The position numbers were made by a program, and so were the translations under genes. From assembly GCA_030041455.1 (NCBI GenBank), contig JASHNV010000060.1:1-33944 (forward strand): a DNA stretch of 33,944 bases, written 5' to 3'. The stretch's first letter is position 1. Each line of letters begins with the position of its first letter. Source of the stretch: Spirochaetia bacterium. GTDB lineage: Bacteria; Spirochaetota; Spirochaetia; DAHUYW01. The notes under the pieces were generated by a model. The model did no database searches, was not told the origin of the DNA, and was given only the letters and a program-made list of their open reading frames with translations. Shown one piece after another: positions 21,222-30,479 of this stretch.

Positions 21222-21258
21222 AGGCGGCCGCTTGACGAAGAGTCTGCGCCTCGCGAAG

Positions 21259-21930
21259 TCAGCTTGAGGCGGGCTTCCGCTCGGCGGTTGCCGTGGGGTG
21301 CTCCGCCCAGACCTTCTCGAGGACTTCGAGAAACAGCTCGGCGGGCTGAGCCCCGGAGACCGCGTATGTTCGGTCGATGACGAAGAAGGGGACGCCTTCG
21401 ATTCCGAGCGCTTCCGCCTCGCGGATGTCGCTTCGGACCTCCTCGGAGAACGAGTCGCCCGCAAGCGTGCGCCTCACCTCCTCCGGGTCGAGACCGATGG
21501 CCGACCCGAGCTCGACGAGGGTCTCCCGATCGGCGAGATTTCGACCTTCCGTGAAGTAGGCGCGAAAAAGCCTCTCCTCGGCCGCATCCTGCAGGCCGCG
21601 AGCGGAGGCGAGATGGACGAGCCGATGCGCGTCGAAGGAGTTCGCGACCCGGACCCTATCGAAATTGTAGGCGAGGCCGAGCTCCTTCGCCTCCTCCGTC
21701 AGACGGTCGTGCAGGTGAGCCGTGCGCTCGACGCTGATTCCCTTGCGCTCGGCAAGGTACTCGTTCAGGGTCCTTCCGGGAACGTTCTCGATCGACGGAT
21801 CGAGCTGAAAGCTGCGCCACAGCACGTCCACTTCCCCCCGGTGCTCGAAGCGACCGAGGGCCCGCTCGAATCTTCGCTTTCCCATGTAGCAGAACGGACA
21901 CATCGTGTCCGACCAGATTTCTACGCGCAT
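21259..21930 (-). CDS. DsbA family oxidoreductase, FrnE-like
   Basis: VEIWSDTMCPFCYMGKRRFERAL (CPFC), GIEGVPFFVIDRTYAVSGAQPAELF (cis-Pro). Confidence 0.92.
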   Translation of the reverse strand: MRVEIWSDTMCPFCYMGKRRFERALGRFEHRGEVDVLWRSFQLDPSIENVPGRTLNEYLAERKGISVERTAHLHDRLTEEAKELGLAYNFDRVRVANSFDAHRLVHLASARGLQDAAEERLFRAYFTEGRNLADRETLVELGSAIGLDPEEVRRTLAGDSFSEEVRSDIREAEALGIEGVPFFVIDRTYAVSGAQPAELFLEVLEKVWAEHPTATAERKPASS

Positions 21931-22022
21931 GTTTTCGTTCCTTACCGCCGCGGGCTTCGCGGCGAGACTCCAAGATACTCATCCGCGCCGGTTTTGGCCA
22001 CCGGAGCCGTCTCAGGCGGGTT

Positions 22023-23108
22023 TCAGGGGCCGACGAGAGGCACCCCGCCGTACGTGATGCTCCGGAGGATGGCGTCGACGTTCGCGACGGCGGCGGGTGG
22101 GAGCCGGGCGTACTGGAGGCCCGCGGCGTAGCGCTGCCCCTCGTGGGTGACCCAGGCGAGGAGCTTCACGAGCGCCCTCGCCTGATCGAGGCTCCTGCCC
22201 CCGTACTTTTGCTCCCGGTAGACAATGATCCAGGTGAGGTTGGCGATCGGGTAGCCGTCGGACGCCGAGGTGTCGCCGAGATCGATCCGCATGTCGGCCG
22301 GGAGCCGCCCTCCCGCGGCGGCGGCGGTGCTCTCAAGCGACGGGGAGGTCCAGGCGCCGGCCCGATTGCGCAGCGTCGCGCACGGGAGGCCGTTCTCGAG
22401 GGCGTAGGAGAGCTCGACGTAGCCGATCGAGCCTGAGGTTTCCTCGACGATCCCCGCGACGCCGGCGTTCTGAGCCGCGCCGAGGCCGACCGGCCAATCG
22501 ACGGCCGTCGCGTTTCCAACCTCCCGTCGCCACGCCTCGCTCACCTTGGAGAGGTAGTAGGTGAAATTGAAGGTGGTGCCGCTCCCGTCCGAGCGGTGCA
22601 CCACGATGATCGCCTCGGCCGGAAGGGCCGCCTCCGGGTTCAGCGCCTCGATCGCGGGATCGTTCCACCGCGTAATCGCGCCGAGGAAGATCCCGGCCAC
22701 GACGGCGCCGGTCAGCCTCAGAGCGGGATTGCCCGGCAGGTTGTAGGTGACGACGACCGCTCCGAGAACCGTCGGGATGTGCACGACCGGCGCGTCGAAG
22801 GCCGCGAGCTGTTTGTCCGTCAGGTAGGCGTCGGAAGCGCCGAAGTCGACCACCTGGTTCTCGAGGGTCTTGATGCCGCCTGAAGAGCCGATCGATTGAT
22901 AGTTCACCCGCACGCCGGTGAGCTTGTCGTACTCGTCGAACATCTTCGAGTAGATGGGGAAGGGGAAGGACGCTCCGGCGCCGACGAGCTCGATTCCGGA
23001 GAGGGACGAGCCGGCGGAATCGGCCTCCTCTCCGTTGCCCTCCGCGAACAGAGCGGCCGCCGCAAGGAGCATCCCCGCCGCCAGTGAGACCGTTCCTGCT
23101 GAGCTCAC
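22023..23108 (-). CDS. pstS: Phosphate ABC transporter substrate-binding protein
   Basis: GAGASFPFPIYSKMFDEY, NYQSIGSSGGIKTL, DFGASDAYLTDKQL, HRSDGSGTTFNFTYYLSKVS, GSIGYVELSYA. GTG at 23108 with AAGGAG upstream preferred. Confidence 0.92.
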   Translation of the reverse strand: MSSAGTVSLAAGMLLAAAALFAEGNGEEADSAGSSLSGIELVGAGASFPFPIYSKMFDEYDKLTGVRVNYQSIGSSGGIKTLENQVVDFGASDAYLTDKQLAAFDAPVVHIPTVLGAVVVTYNLPGNPALRLTGAVVAGIFLGAITRWNDPAIEALNPEAALPAEAIIVVHRSDGSGTTFNFTYYLSKVSEAWRREVGNATAVDWPVGLGAAQNAGVAGIVEETSGSIGYVELSYALENGLPCATLRNRAGAWTSPSLESTAAAAGGRLPADMRIDLGDTSASDGYPIANLTWIIVYREQKYGGRSLDQARALVKLLAWVTHEGQRYAAGLQYARLPPAAVANVDAILRSITYGGVPLVGP

Positions 23109-23190
23109 GATCGTTTTCTCCTTGAACCTATCTCGCCGTCGGATTGGCGTCATCGCGCTACGATCCCATGGGCGTTATGGCCCGGCGCGT

Positions 23191-24363
23191 CTAGAACTTA
23201 GCCGGCCGCTCCGTGAGGAGCACCCTGATGTCCATTTTCTTGTCGCCGCGATAGAGCGTCACCGTTACCGGTTGGCCTACCTCCGTCGAGCCGTCGAGGT
23301 AGACCGTGAGATCGCGGAAACTGTCCACGGAGGTTCCATTGATGGCGGTTATGATGTCTCCGCCGACGGGAACCTCGTAGTTGCCGATCTCCACCGCTCG
23401 ATTCCCGCCCCTGATGCCGGCTCTGGCGGCCGGGCTGCCCGGGACGACCTGCACGACGAGCATGCCGGCGCTCACGGGCAGATCCAACCCGGCGGCGTCT
23501 TTGAGCGTCTGCGCGGTCTGCGCGTCCACGTCCACCCCCTCGACGCCGAGCCAGGTGTGGGCATACTTGCCCTTTGCGATCAGCTGGGAAGCGACCCTCT
23601 GGACGGTGATCCCGGGAACCGCGAAGCCGATTCCCGCGCTCGTGCCGCTCGGGCTCAGGATCTGGGAATTGATCCCGATGACGCGCGACTGGAGGTCGAG
23701 GAGGGGACCGCCTGAGTTTCCCGGGTTGATCGGCGCGTCGGTCTGGATCGCCTCCCCGATGAAGCGCCCGTCGGGGCTTTGGATCACCCTCCCGAGCGCG
23801 CTGATGACGCCGAAGGTCATGGTCCGGTCGAGGCCGAACGGATTCCCGACCGCGACGACGAACTGGCCTACCTGGAGCCGCGAGGAGTCGTCGAAGCCCA
23901 GGGGCGGCGGCAGGCTGTCGGTCGGGATTTTGACCACGGCAATATCGGTGGTGGGGTCCGTGCCGACCACCTTTGCCTTGTAGGCCTTGTGGTTCGGCAG
24001 GGTGACCGTGATGGAGTCCGCGTTCTCCACCACGTGGTAGTTGGTGACGACGTCTCCGAGGTTGTCGTAGACGAATCCGGAGCCGGTTCCCTGCTGAGGC
24101 ACGGGCTGGCTGAAGAAGTCGTAGCTCATCACCTGCGTGGTGATATTGACGACCGAAGGGGAGGCGCTGCGGTACACCGCCTCGACCTGCGCCTCAAGCT
24201 CGTTCGCGGGCGCGGCCGGCGCCTGCGGGACGCTGGCCGCGGCGGGCTCGGGAGCGGCTTGCGCGACCGCCACGGTCCCAGCCGGCTTCGGCGCGCAGGA
24301 GCCGAGCGACAGAACCACGAGTCCCGAGGATAGGAGGGCGGCGAGCAGCTCTCGAGTCTTCAT
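23191..24363 (-). CDS. HtrA/DegP-type trypsin-like serine protease with one PDZ domain, predicted lipoprotein
   Basis: Lipobox-like LSLGSC; TNYHVVENAD (His), TDIAVVKI (Asp), INPGNSGGPL (Ser); C-terminal PDZ. Confidence 0.93.
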   Translation of the reverse strand: MKTRELLAALLSSGLVVLSLGSCAPKPAGTVAVAQAAPEPAAASVPQAPAAPANELEAQVEAVYRSASPSVVNITTQVMSYDFFSQPVPQQGTGSGFVYDNLGDVVTNYHVVENADSITVTLPNHKAYKAKVVGTDPTTDIAVVKIPTDSLPPPLGFDDSSRLQVGQFVVAVGNPFGLDRTMTFGVISALGRVIQSPDGRFIGEAIQTDAPINPGNSGGPLLDLQSRVIGINSQILSPSGTSAGIGFAVPGITVQRVASQLIAKGKYAHTWLGVEGVDVDAQTAQTLKDAAGLDLPVSAGMLVVQVVPGSPAARAGIRGGNRAVEIGNYEVPVGGDIITAINGTSVDSFRDLTVYLDGSTEVGQPVTVTLYRGDKKMDIRVLLTERPAKF

Positions 24364-24540
24364 GGCTGTAATGTACTTCCGGACGGCCAAAAGGGCACCA
24401 AAATTGCCAGGGACGCGACGCTTTCGGAGGGAAACGTCAGCTCGCGACGCCCGAGGTGCTCGCGCGGCCGGGGAGCCCGGCGCCTTCCGGTCCGATCGTT
24501 CTCGCCCGCGAATCCGAACCGCCGGGCCTGATTCCGAGCG

Positions 24541-24569
24541 GTGACAATTCGCCCGTCGGGCGGTAGACT
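24541..24569 (+). promoter_or_regulatory. Putative promoter with an inverted repeat in the spacer
   Basis: GTGACA (24541-24546), 17-nt spacer containing CGCCCG-T-CGGGCG (24550-24562), TAGACT (24564-24569). Confidence 0.45.
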
Positions 24570-24589
24570 AGAGTGGAAAGGAAGGCACC

Positions 24590-25072
24590 ATGAACGAAAA
24601 AGCGCTCCGCGAGCATCTCGTTTCCTCGCTCTCGGGCAAGGGCGCCCATATCAGCTTCGACCGGGCGGTCGAGGGATTCCCGGTCAAGCTTCTCGGCGCC
24701 CGGGTGCCGAGCCTCGCGCATACCGCGTGGCAGCTCGGCTACCACGTGTGGCTCTGCCAGTGGGACATTCTCGAGTTCATCAGAGATCCGGGCTATCGCT
24801 CGCCCTCGTATCCGAGCGGCTACTGGCCGAAGGAGGACGGGCCGTCCGGGGAGCGGGAGTGGACCGAGATCGTCGGGAAGTTCCGGGCGGATCTCAAGAC
24901 GTTGATCGCCATGGTGCGCGACGCCAAAAGCGACCTTTTCGAGCCGTTCCCCCACGGCGAAGGTCAAAACCTCCTGCGCGAGGCGCTCACCGTCATCGAT
25001 CACAATTCCTACCATATCGGACAGTTCGTCGACATCCGGATGCTGCTCGGCGTTCCGGTCAAGGACTGGTGA
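24590..25072 (+). CDS. DinB superfamily protein (YfiT/DfsB-like)
   Basis: HTAWQLGYHVWLCQWDILEFIRDPGY, YWPKEDGP, IDHNSYHIGQFVDIR. Confidence 0.8.
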   Translation: MNEKALREHLVSSLSGKGAHISFDRAVEGFPVKLLGARVPSLAHTAWQLGYHVWLCQWDILEFIRDPGYRSPSYPSGYWPKEDGPSGEREWTEIVGKFRADLKTLIAMVRDAKSDLFEPFPHGEGQNLLREALTVIDHNSYHIGQFVDIRMLLGVPVKDW

Positions 25073-25075
25073 GGC

Positions 25076-26416
25076 TTGGAGCACGGCGGCGCCTCCGGGC
25101 TCGGGCGCGATCGAGAGCTCCGGGCGACCGAGACCGTTCTCGTCCACTCGCCCGGTCTCAAGCGCTACGCCCACTACCTCTTTGCGCTGCTGTTCCTGCT
25201 CTACATGTTCGATTACATCGACCGATTGGTCGTGACCTCCCTCTTTCCGTTCCTCAAGGCGGACCTCGGGCTTTCCGACGCGCAGTGCGGGGCGCTCGTC
25301 TCCGGCGTCTACTGGTCCATCGTGGTGTTCACCTTTCCGGTCTCGATTCTCGTCGACCGATGGAGCCGCAGGCGGAGCGTGGGGCTCATGGTGCTGCTCT
25401 GGAGCCTGGCCGCCGCGGTGTCCGCCCTCACGCGGACGTTCGGTCAGCTCTTCGTCGCGCGCGCGACGGTCGGGCTCGGCGAGGCGGGATACGCGCCGGG
25501 CGGCAACGCCCTCATCTCCGGAATGTATCCGCCCGAGAAGCGCTCCCTCATGCTCGGCATTTGGAACGCCTCCATCCCGCTCGGTTCGGCGCTCGGCACC
25601 GTGCTCGGCGGCCTCATCGCGACGCGCTACGGGTGGCACAGCGCCTTGGGGCTCGTCGCGCTGCCGGGGCTCCTCCTCGGGCTCCTCTTCCTCTTGACCG
25701 CCCGGGATTACCGGACCGTCGAGCTCACGCGGAGCCTGGCGACCACCGGGACGGTCGACCGCGGGATGCGGCCCGGAGAGATCGCGAGGCGCTTTCTCGG
25801 GACTCCGTCGCTCCTGTTCACCTACGTCGCGTTCGCCTGCAACACGTTCGTGAGCACCGCGCTCCTCACGTGGCTCCCGACCTATTTCCACCGCTACGAC
25901 GGACTCGGCATGAGCATGGCCTCGATCAAAGGAGCGACGGTCCTGCTCCTCGCGGTGGTCGGCGCTCCGTTGGGCGGCATCGTCGCCGACGCGTGGATGA
26001 AGCGTCGGTTGAACGCCCGCCTGCTCCTCGCCTCGATCACGTGCGTCGCGTCGTCCGGGGTCCTGTTCGTCGCGTTCGCCTTCCTCGACGGAAGCGCGCA
26101 GTACCTCGCGCTCCTCGCGGGCGGGCTTCTCGCGGTCGCCTACGTTCCCGCCGCCGCGGCGGTCGTCCAGGACGTCGTGCATCCAGGCCTTTGGGCGATT
26201 TCCTACGGCGTCGCGGTCGTCGTCCAGAACCTGCTCGGAAGCTCCGTGAGCCCGGTGGTGGTGGGCGCGCTCTCCGACTCGCTCGGCCTGAAGGCCGCTA
26301 TTCTCCTCGTTCCGCTCTCGTCCCTTCTCGGCGGGGCGCTTTTCTTCGCGGGATCGTTCTTCTACGCAGGCGACATCCGCCGCGTCGAGAAGGTGCGTAT
26401 CGAGATGGAGAGGTGA
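25076..26416 (+). CDS. MFS transporter
   Basis: About 12 hydrophobic segments; DYIDRLVVTSLFPFLKADLGLSDAQCGAL, DRWSRRRSVGLMVLLWS, LGEAGYAPGGNALISGMYPPEKRSLMLGIWN. Start (TTG at 25076, 3 bp after the previous stop) uncertain. Confidence 0.9.
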   Translation: MEHGGASGLGRDRELRATETVLVHSPGLKRYAHYLFALLFLLYMFDYIDRLVVTSLFPFLKADLGLSDAQCGALVSGVYWSIVVFTFPVSILVDRWSRRRSVGLMVLLWSLAAAVSALTRTFGQLFVARATVGLGEAGYAPGGNALISGMYPPEKRSLMLGIWNASIPLGSALGTVLGGLIATRYGWHSALGLVALPGLLLGLLFLLTARDYRTVELTRSLATTGTVDRGMRPGEIARRFLGTPSLLFTYVAFACNTFVSTALLTWLPTYFHRYDGLGMSMASIKGATVLLLAVVGAPLGGIVADAWMKRRLNARLLLASITCVASSGVLFVAFAFLDGSAQYLALLAGGLLAVAYVPAAAAVVQDVVHPGLWAISYGVAVVVQNLLGSSVSPVVVGALSDSLGLKAAILLVPLSSLLGGALFFAGSFFYAGDIRRVEKVRIEMER

Positions 26417-26429
26417 ATCGTCGTCGCGA

Positions 26430-26470
26430 CTTCCCCTCGCGGCGCGCTCTTCCCGCGCCGCGAGGGGAAG
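26430..26470. terminator. Long perfect hairpin (17-bp stem, 7-nt loop) after the MFS gene
   Basis: CTTCCCCTCGCGGCGCG-CTCTTCC-CGCGCCGCGAGGGGAAG; no T-tract follows. Confidence 0.55.
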
Positions 26471-26580
26471 GCACGGGCTCCCGGAGGTCGGCTCGCGGGA
26501 GGCTGTGCTCGGAAGCGCCCTTTACGAAGCGGAGGTCGCGGCGCCATACTGTCATCATGACTTGAGCAGGGGGCACGACC

Positions 26581-26787
26581 ATGGCCGAGAAGAAGCCGGA
26601 AGGGAAGCCGAGGACGCCGCGCGCGAAGAAGCCGGCGCTAACCCTCGACCAGCTGCGGCGCGAGATCGCGGAGCGCGCGCATGAAATCTTTCAGGAGCGG
26701 ATCTCGGGCCGCCGCCGCGGAGGCGACGAGCTTTCCGACTGGCTTTCCGCGGAGGCCGAGGTGAAAAAGCGCCACGGCGTCACGTAG
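26581..26787 (+). CDS. DUF2934-like small protein
   Basis: LRREIAERAHEIFQERISGRRRGGDELSDWLSAEAEVKKRHG resembles the short DUF2934 motif. Confidence 0.7.
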   Translation: MAEKKPEGKPRTPRAKKPALTLDQLRREIAERAHEIFQERISGRRRGGDELSDWLSAEAEVKKRHGVT

Positions 26788-28663
26788 GGGAAGGCGGCAG
26801 GCGGCTCTCGGCAGGTCTCGATCCCCGGAGGTTCCACCCGGCCGGTCCGGGGGAAAGGCGCACGAGCGGTTCCGGTCCCTCGATACCCTTCAGGACGGCC
26901 TCGAACGTCTCGATCCGCGCGTCGAGGTTCGCGAGCATGCCGGGGATCTCGTCTCCGGCGCCCATCCTCGCGCTCAGCACAATGTCTCCGCCGTCGCTCA
27001 GCGCTTGGATGCGCGCGGCGATGTTCACCGTTCGGCCGAAATAGTCGAGACGATCGTTCGAGTTGACCGCGATCGCCGGACCGTGATGGAGGCCGATCTT
27101 GATCACGATGCCGTCGGCCAGGCCCGCGTTGAACTCGTCGACGTGCGATTGAATCGCGAGCGCGGCCGCAAGGCCGTCGGTCGGCGTCGGGAAGACCGCC
27201 ATGACCGCGTCGCCGATCGTTTTGACCACCGACCCATGGTTCCGCGCGATCCATTCCGTGAGGAAGCCGAAGTGCCTGCGGACCTCTCCGTAGGCCCTGG
27301 CGTCGCCCGCGGTCTCGTAGAAGGAGGTGGAGCCGAGGAGGTCGGTGAACATGAGCGTGACGCTCTCGACGCCGATCTGCTGGCCGGGTGAGAGCACCTC
27401 CGAGGAGAACATCCGGCGGAACTCTTCCATGGTGGTCACCATCGCGGCGGTCACCGCGTCCCTTCCCCAGTCCGATCGCTCGCAGGCGATGACGATGTCG
27501 CGTGAGCTCTCGTTGCGCACGAGGATCTCGGAGGCGCTCGCGTCGAGCTCGACGGCCGGACGGCCCCAACCGTCCTCGCCGTAGACGATCTCCGCGGCCG
27601 GACGCCGGCCGTCCTTTCGGACCTCGACGATCCGGTTGGCCTGGAGAGCCCTCATGCGATAGGCCGAGACCTCGGAAGGCACCTCCACCACCGTCGCGCG
27701 TCCGCGCTCGGCGATCGCCTGAACGTAGATATGGGGCGTGATCTGCGGTCCCCCCACGCAGTAGACCTGCTTGACCGCCTTGCGGATGTCGGGATGAACC
27801 GAGAACGTGAGCTCCACGGAGCGGTCGAAGCTCGCGGTGTAGTCGATCGCGCAGAAATCGCAGTGGAACCGCTCCGGGGTCTTTCCGAGCGTCGGAGCGT
27901 CGACCTTCGCCACCCGGCAGTTGGGACAGATGAGGTGCCAGCTCAGGTTCGTGACGCCGGCCTTCGTCGCGTAGAGGAACCACCGAAGGACCTCCTCGCG
28001 ATCGAGTCCCCAGCGGTCGGCGAGGACGAACGGTTTCATGTCGATGACTTCGTCGTCTCCGGACCTCGCGATGTGGTCGCGGAAGCGCTCCGTCGCCTCG
28101 ATCGCGACCGGACTGGCGGCAAGCTCGCCGAGGAGTCGGTCGGCGACTCCGTCGTTCACGCGGTAACTCGCTTTCGGGGACGGCAGAAGGCGCTCGGCGA
28201 AGCCGCGGTTCAGCTTGAGGTAGTCGCTCACGTACTTCATCGTCTTCACCATCGAGCCTCGACCCACGAGCGGAATGGCGAGGAGGCCGACGAGGTTGCG
28301 CGGCGTGAACTCCGCGAAGAGCTCGATGAGCGTCGAGCGGCCCGCTTCGGCGCCGTCGCGCAGCCGAACGCCGCCGTAAAATCGCTCCATCGGACCCCCG
28401 AGGTACTTTCGCACGACCGAGTAGTATCTCCCCCGGGACCACTGAAAGGGGAACTCGCTCCAGCGCAGGCTCACCGGCCCCGCGACGCGGGCGACGAGCG
28501 TCCTGCAGTAGCCCCCGTCCGACCGGACGGCGCCGCCCGCCTTCACGGCAAACAAGCCGATGACCCGGTTCATGTGGTCGGTGTTGGCGACAAGCTGCCA
28601 GACTCTGTCGCGGCTCAGCGGCACCTCTCGCTCGAGCTGGTAGGTTCGCGGTTTGAACGCCAT
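26780..28663 (-). CDS. Class III adenylate/guanylate cyclase with N-terminal SRPBCC-like and central zinc-ribbon regions
   Basis: TLMFTDLLGSTSFYETAG, GSVVKTIGDAVMAVFP, RLDYFGRTVNIAARIQ cyclase motifs; N-terminal YQLEREVPLSRDRVWQLVANTDHMNR (SRPBCC-like); CPNC...CDFC. Confidence 0.88.
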   Translation of the reverse strand: MAFKPRTYQLEREVPLSRDRVWQLVANTDHMNRVIGLFAVKAGGAVRSDGGYCRTLVARVAGPVSLRWSEFPFQWSRGRYYSVVRKYLGGPMERFYGGVRLRDGAEAGRSTLIELFAEFTPRNLVGLLAIPLVGRGSMVKTMKYVSDYLKLNRGFAERLLPSPKASYRVNDGVADRLLGELAASPVAIEATERFRDHIARSGDDEVIDMKPFVLADRWGLDREEVLRWFLYATKAGVTNLSWHLICPNCRVAKVDAPTLGKTPERFHCDFCAIDYTASFDRSVELTFSVHPDIRKAVKQVYCVGGPQITPHIYVQAIAERGRATVVEVPSEVSAYRMRALQANRIVEVRKDGRRPAAEIVYGEDGWGRPAVELDASASEILVRNESSRDIVIACERSDWGRDAVTAAMVTTMEEFRRMFSSEVLSPGQQIGVESVTLMFTDLLGSTSFYETAGDARAYGEVRRHFGFLTEWIARNHGSVVKTIGDAVMAVFPTPTDGLAAALAIQSHVDEFNAGLADGIVIKIGLHHGPAIAVNSNDRLDYFGRTVNIAARIQALSDGGDIVLSARMGAGDEIPGMLANLDARIETFEAVLKGIEGPEPLVRLSPGPAGWNLRGSRPAESRLPPSPT

Positions 28664-28961
28664 CTGCGCCTTCCTCTCTCGATGGTACCATGCCGTGCGC
28701 GGCGTGTTAACCGCGCGCTTCCCCGGCGCCAGAGGCTTTCGCCTGGGCCTCGGACGCGGAACCTCGCGCGCCGGAGTCGCGCCGTTCGACCGCTTTCCGA
28801 TGTCCAATGTCTCGATTTTGTCAGGTGACCGGTTGCGTGCGAAGGGCACGCGTGGGAGACGGCGCCGCGCCGAGCGACGCCGTCGCGGGAGAAAAATAAT
28901 TTGCGTTCCCTTCGAATAGGGTACACAATGAACGTACACCCCACTTCGAAAGGAGATGAGA

Positions 28962-29639
28962 ATGAGACGGACTCTTGCTATGACATTCGTGCTTGCCTGC
29001 ACGCTTGTGGTCGGTGTCTCCGCGCAGACGTTGGTCCTCAGCAGAGACTTTACTCAGAGCGGGCCGGCGACCCCCTCGTACGGCGACTGGGCGGTGAACA
29101 ATGGGAGGCTGTACCAGAATAACGTCTATTCGCCGCTCGCCAAGATCAACCTTGCCGCCTCGCAGTCGGGCATCATGCAGTACGCGTTCAACGTTCGGTA
29201 CGAAGGCGGCGGCGAGGATCGCAAAGGAGGCTTCGGCATCGAGGTCTATATCGACAACGCGTTCGACGGGCGTTCCTGGGGAGACGGCCACTCGTATCTC
29301 CTGTGGCTCAACTACGACGAGCACCCCACCTATGGGGGGGCCGGCTTTCGCGCCCAGGTCTATCGCAGCACGTCGCCGACCGATATGACCCTCATGCCGG
29401 GCTACGACATCGCGCTCGATCCCTCCTACCTGACTCAGGATAACCTGTCGATGGTCGTTCCCGTGACAATCACCATCAACAGCGACACGGGCGACGTCAC
29501 GGTCAAGGATCCGACGCGGGACAATTGGGAGTACGCGTTCAACCTCGGCGCTGCGCCGGGATCCGGAAGCTATATCGCGCTCAGGACCAACAGTCTCGCG
29601 GTGAGCTTCGGCAATCTCACGGTGACGCAGCTGCAGTAG
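28962..29639 (+). CDS. Secreted protein of unknown function, beta-rich
   Basis: Signal peptide MRRTLAMTFVLACTLVVGVSAQ; AAAGGAG ribosome-binding site; GGFGIEVYIDNAFDGRSWGDGHSYLLWLNYDEHP. Confidence 0.75.
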   Translation: MRRTLAMTFVLACTLVVGVSAQTLVLSRDFTQSGPATPSYGDWAVNNGRLYQNNVYSPLAKINLAASQSGIMQYAFNVRYEGGGEDRKGGFGIEVYIDNAFDGRSWGDGHSYLLWLNYDEHPTYGGAGFRAQVYRSTSPTDMTLMPGYDIALDPSYLTQDNLSMVVPVTITINSDTGDVTVKDPTRDNWEYAFNLGAAPGSGSYIALRTNSLAVSFGNLTVTQLQ

Positions 29640-29943
29640 CCGGGGTCCCGGCGTCACGGGAGATCTCGAGAGACCGGAGCCGAGCCGAACGGGTCGAGGC
29701 GCGCTCGTTCGGCGAGCAGGCATGATCGCAGCCTTCTCATGCGCCCGCGGGTTTTTAAGGAGGCTCATCGTTCGGCGCCGTTCCGCGACCCCCGCGCGAT
29801 CGCGGTCTCTCGGGCTATCTCTTCGACGGAGGGGGCTCGGCGGAACGACACGGGAACTTTTCTCCTCGACGTTCGTCAAACCGAGTCGCGGGCCGGCGGA
29901 GAGACGCCCCGGGTCGCCACCCGACACTTCGGAGGAGACAACG

Positions 29944-30381
29944 ATGAGAAGACGATTCCGCCGGCTGCTCGGCCTTTCAGCTTTGATCCTGCTTGCCTTC
30001 GGGGGGGCTGCCGCGGCGTGGTCCGGTCCGACTCTCCAAGTTTCCACGAGCGCCGCGCCGGTCAGCTCGGGCGATACGGTTTCGTTGCCGGACACCGCTC
30101 CCGGAAGCTTGAGCGCTCCGCTCACCATCACGATTCTCAACGTCGGCGATCAGGACCTGAGGTTTCTCGGCGCTCGACCCGTAGCGGTCTCCGGACTCGG
30201 CGCCAAGATGTTCGAGATCGTGCCCCAGCCGCGAGGGCCGATAGCGCCCGGCAGCTTCGCGAGCTTCGGCATCGTCTTCGCGCCGACCGCCGCCGGAACC
30301 CACGACGCCACCGTGACGATTCTCTCCAACGATCCGAACGCGCCGGGCTTCACCTTCTACGTCTCAGGCGACGGAATGTGA
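29944..30381 (+). CDS. Exported choice-of-anchor-D/ASPM-SPD2-Hydin-like single-domain protein
   Basis: Signal peptide MRRRFRRLLGLSALILLAFGGAAAAW; PLTITILNVGDQDLRF...FGIVFAPTAAGTHDATVTILSNDPNAPGFTFYVSGDG. Confidence 0.8.
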   Translation: MRRRFRRLLGLSALILLAFGGAAAAWSGPTLQVSTSAAPVSSGDTVSLPDTAPGSLSAPLTITILNVGDQDLRFLGARPVAVSGLGAKMFEIVPQPRGPIAPGSFASFGIVFAPTAAGTHDATVTILSNDPNAPGFTFYVSGDGM

Positions 30382-30479
30382 GCCGGGGGCGCGCGCGGTG
30401 TCCCGCGTACTTTCCGCCGCGGACATCGAACCGATGCGCTCGGCTGTCCGCGCGGCTCCAGGTATGATATAGTTCGCGA

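Noticed and set aside
29722-29943. N-terminal extension of the Hydin-like protein
   Set aside because: Signal peptide begins at ATG 29944; the extension lacks coding character.
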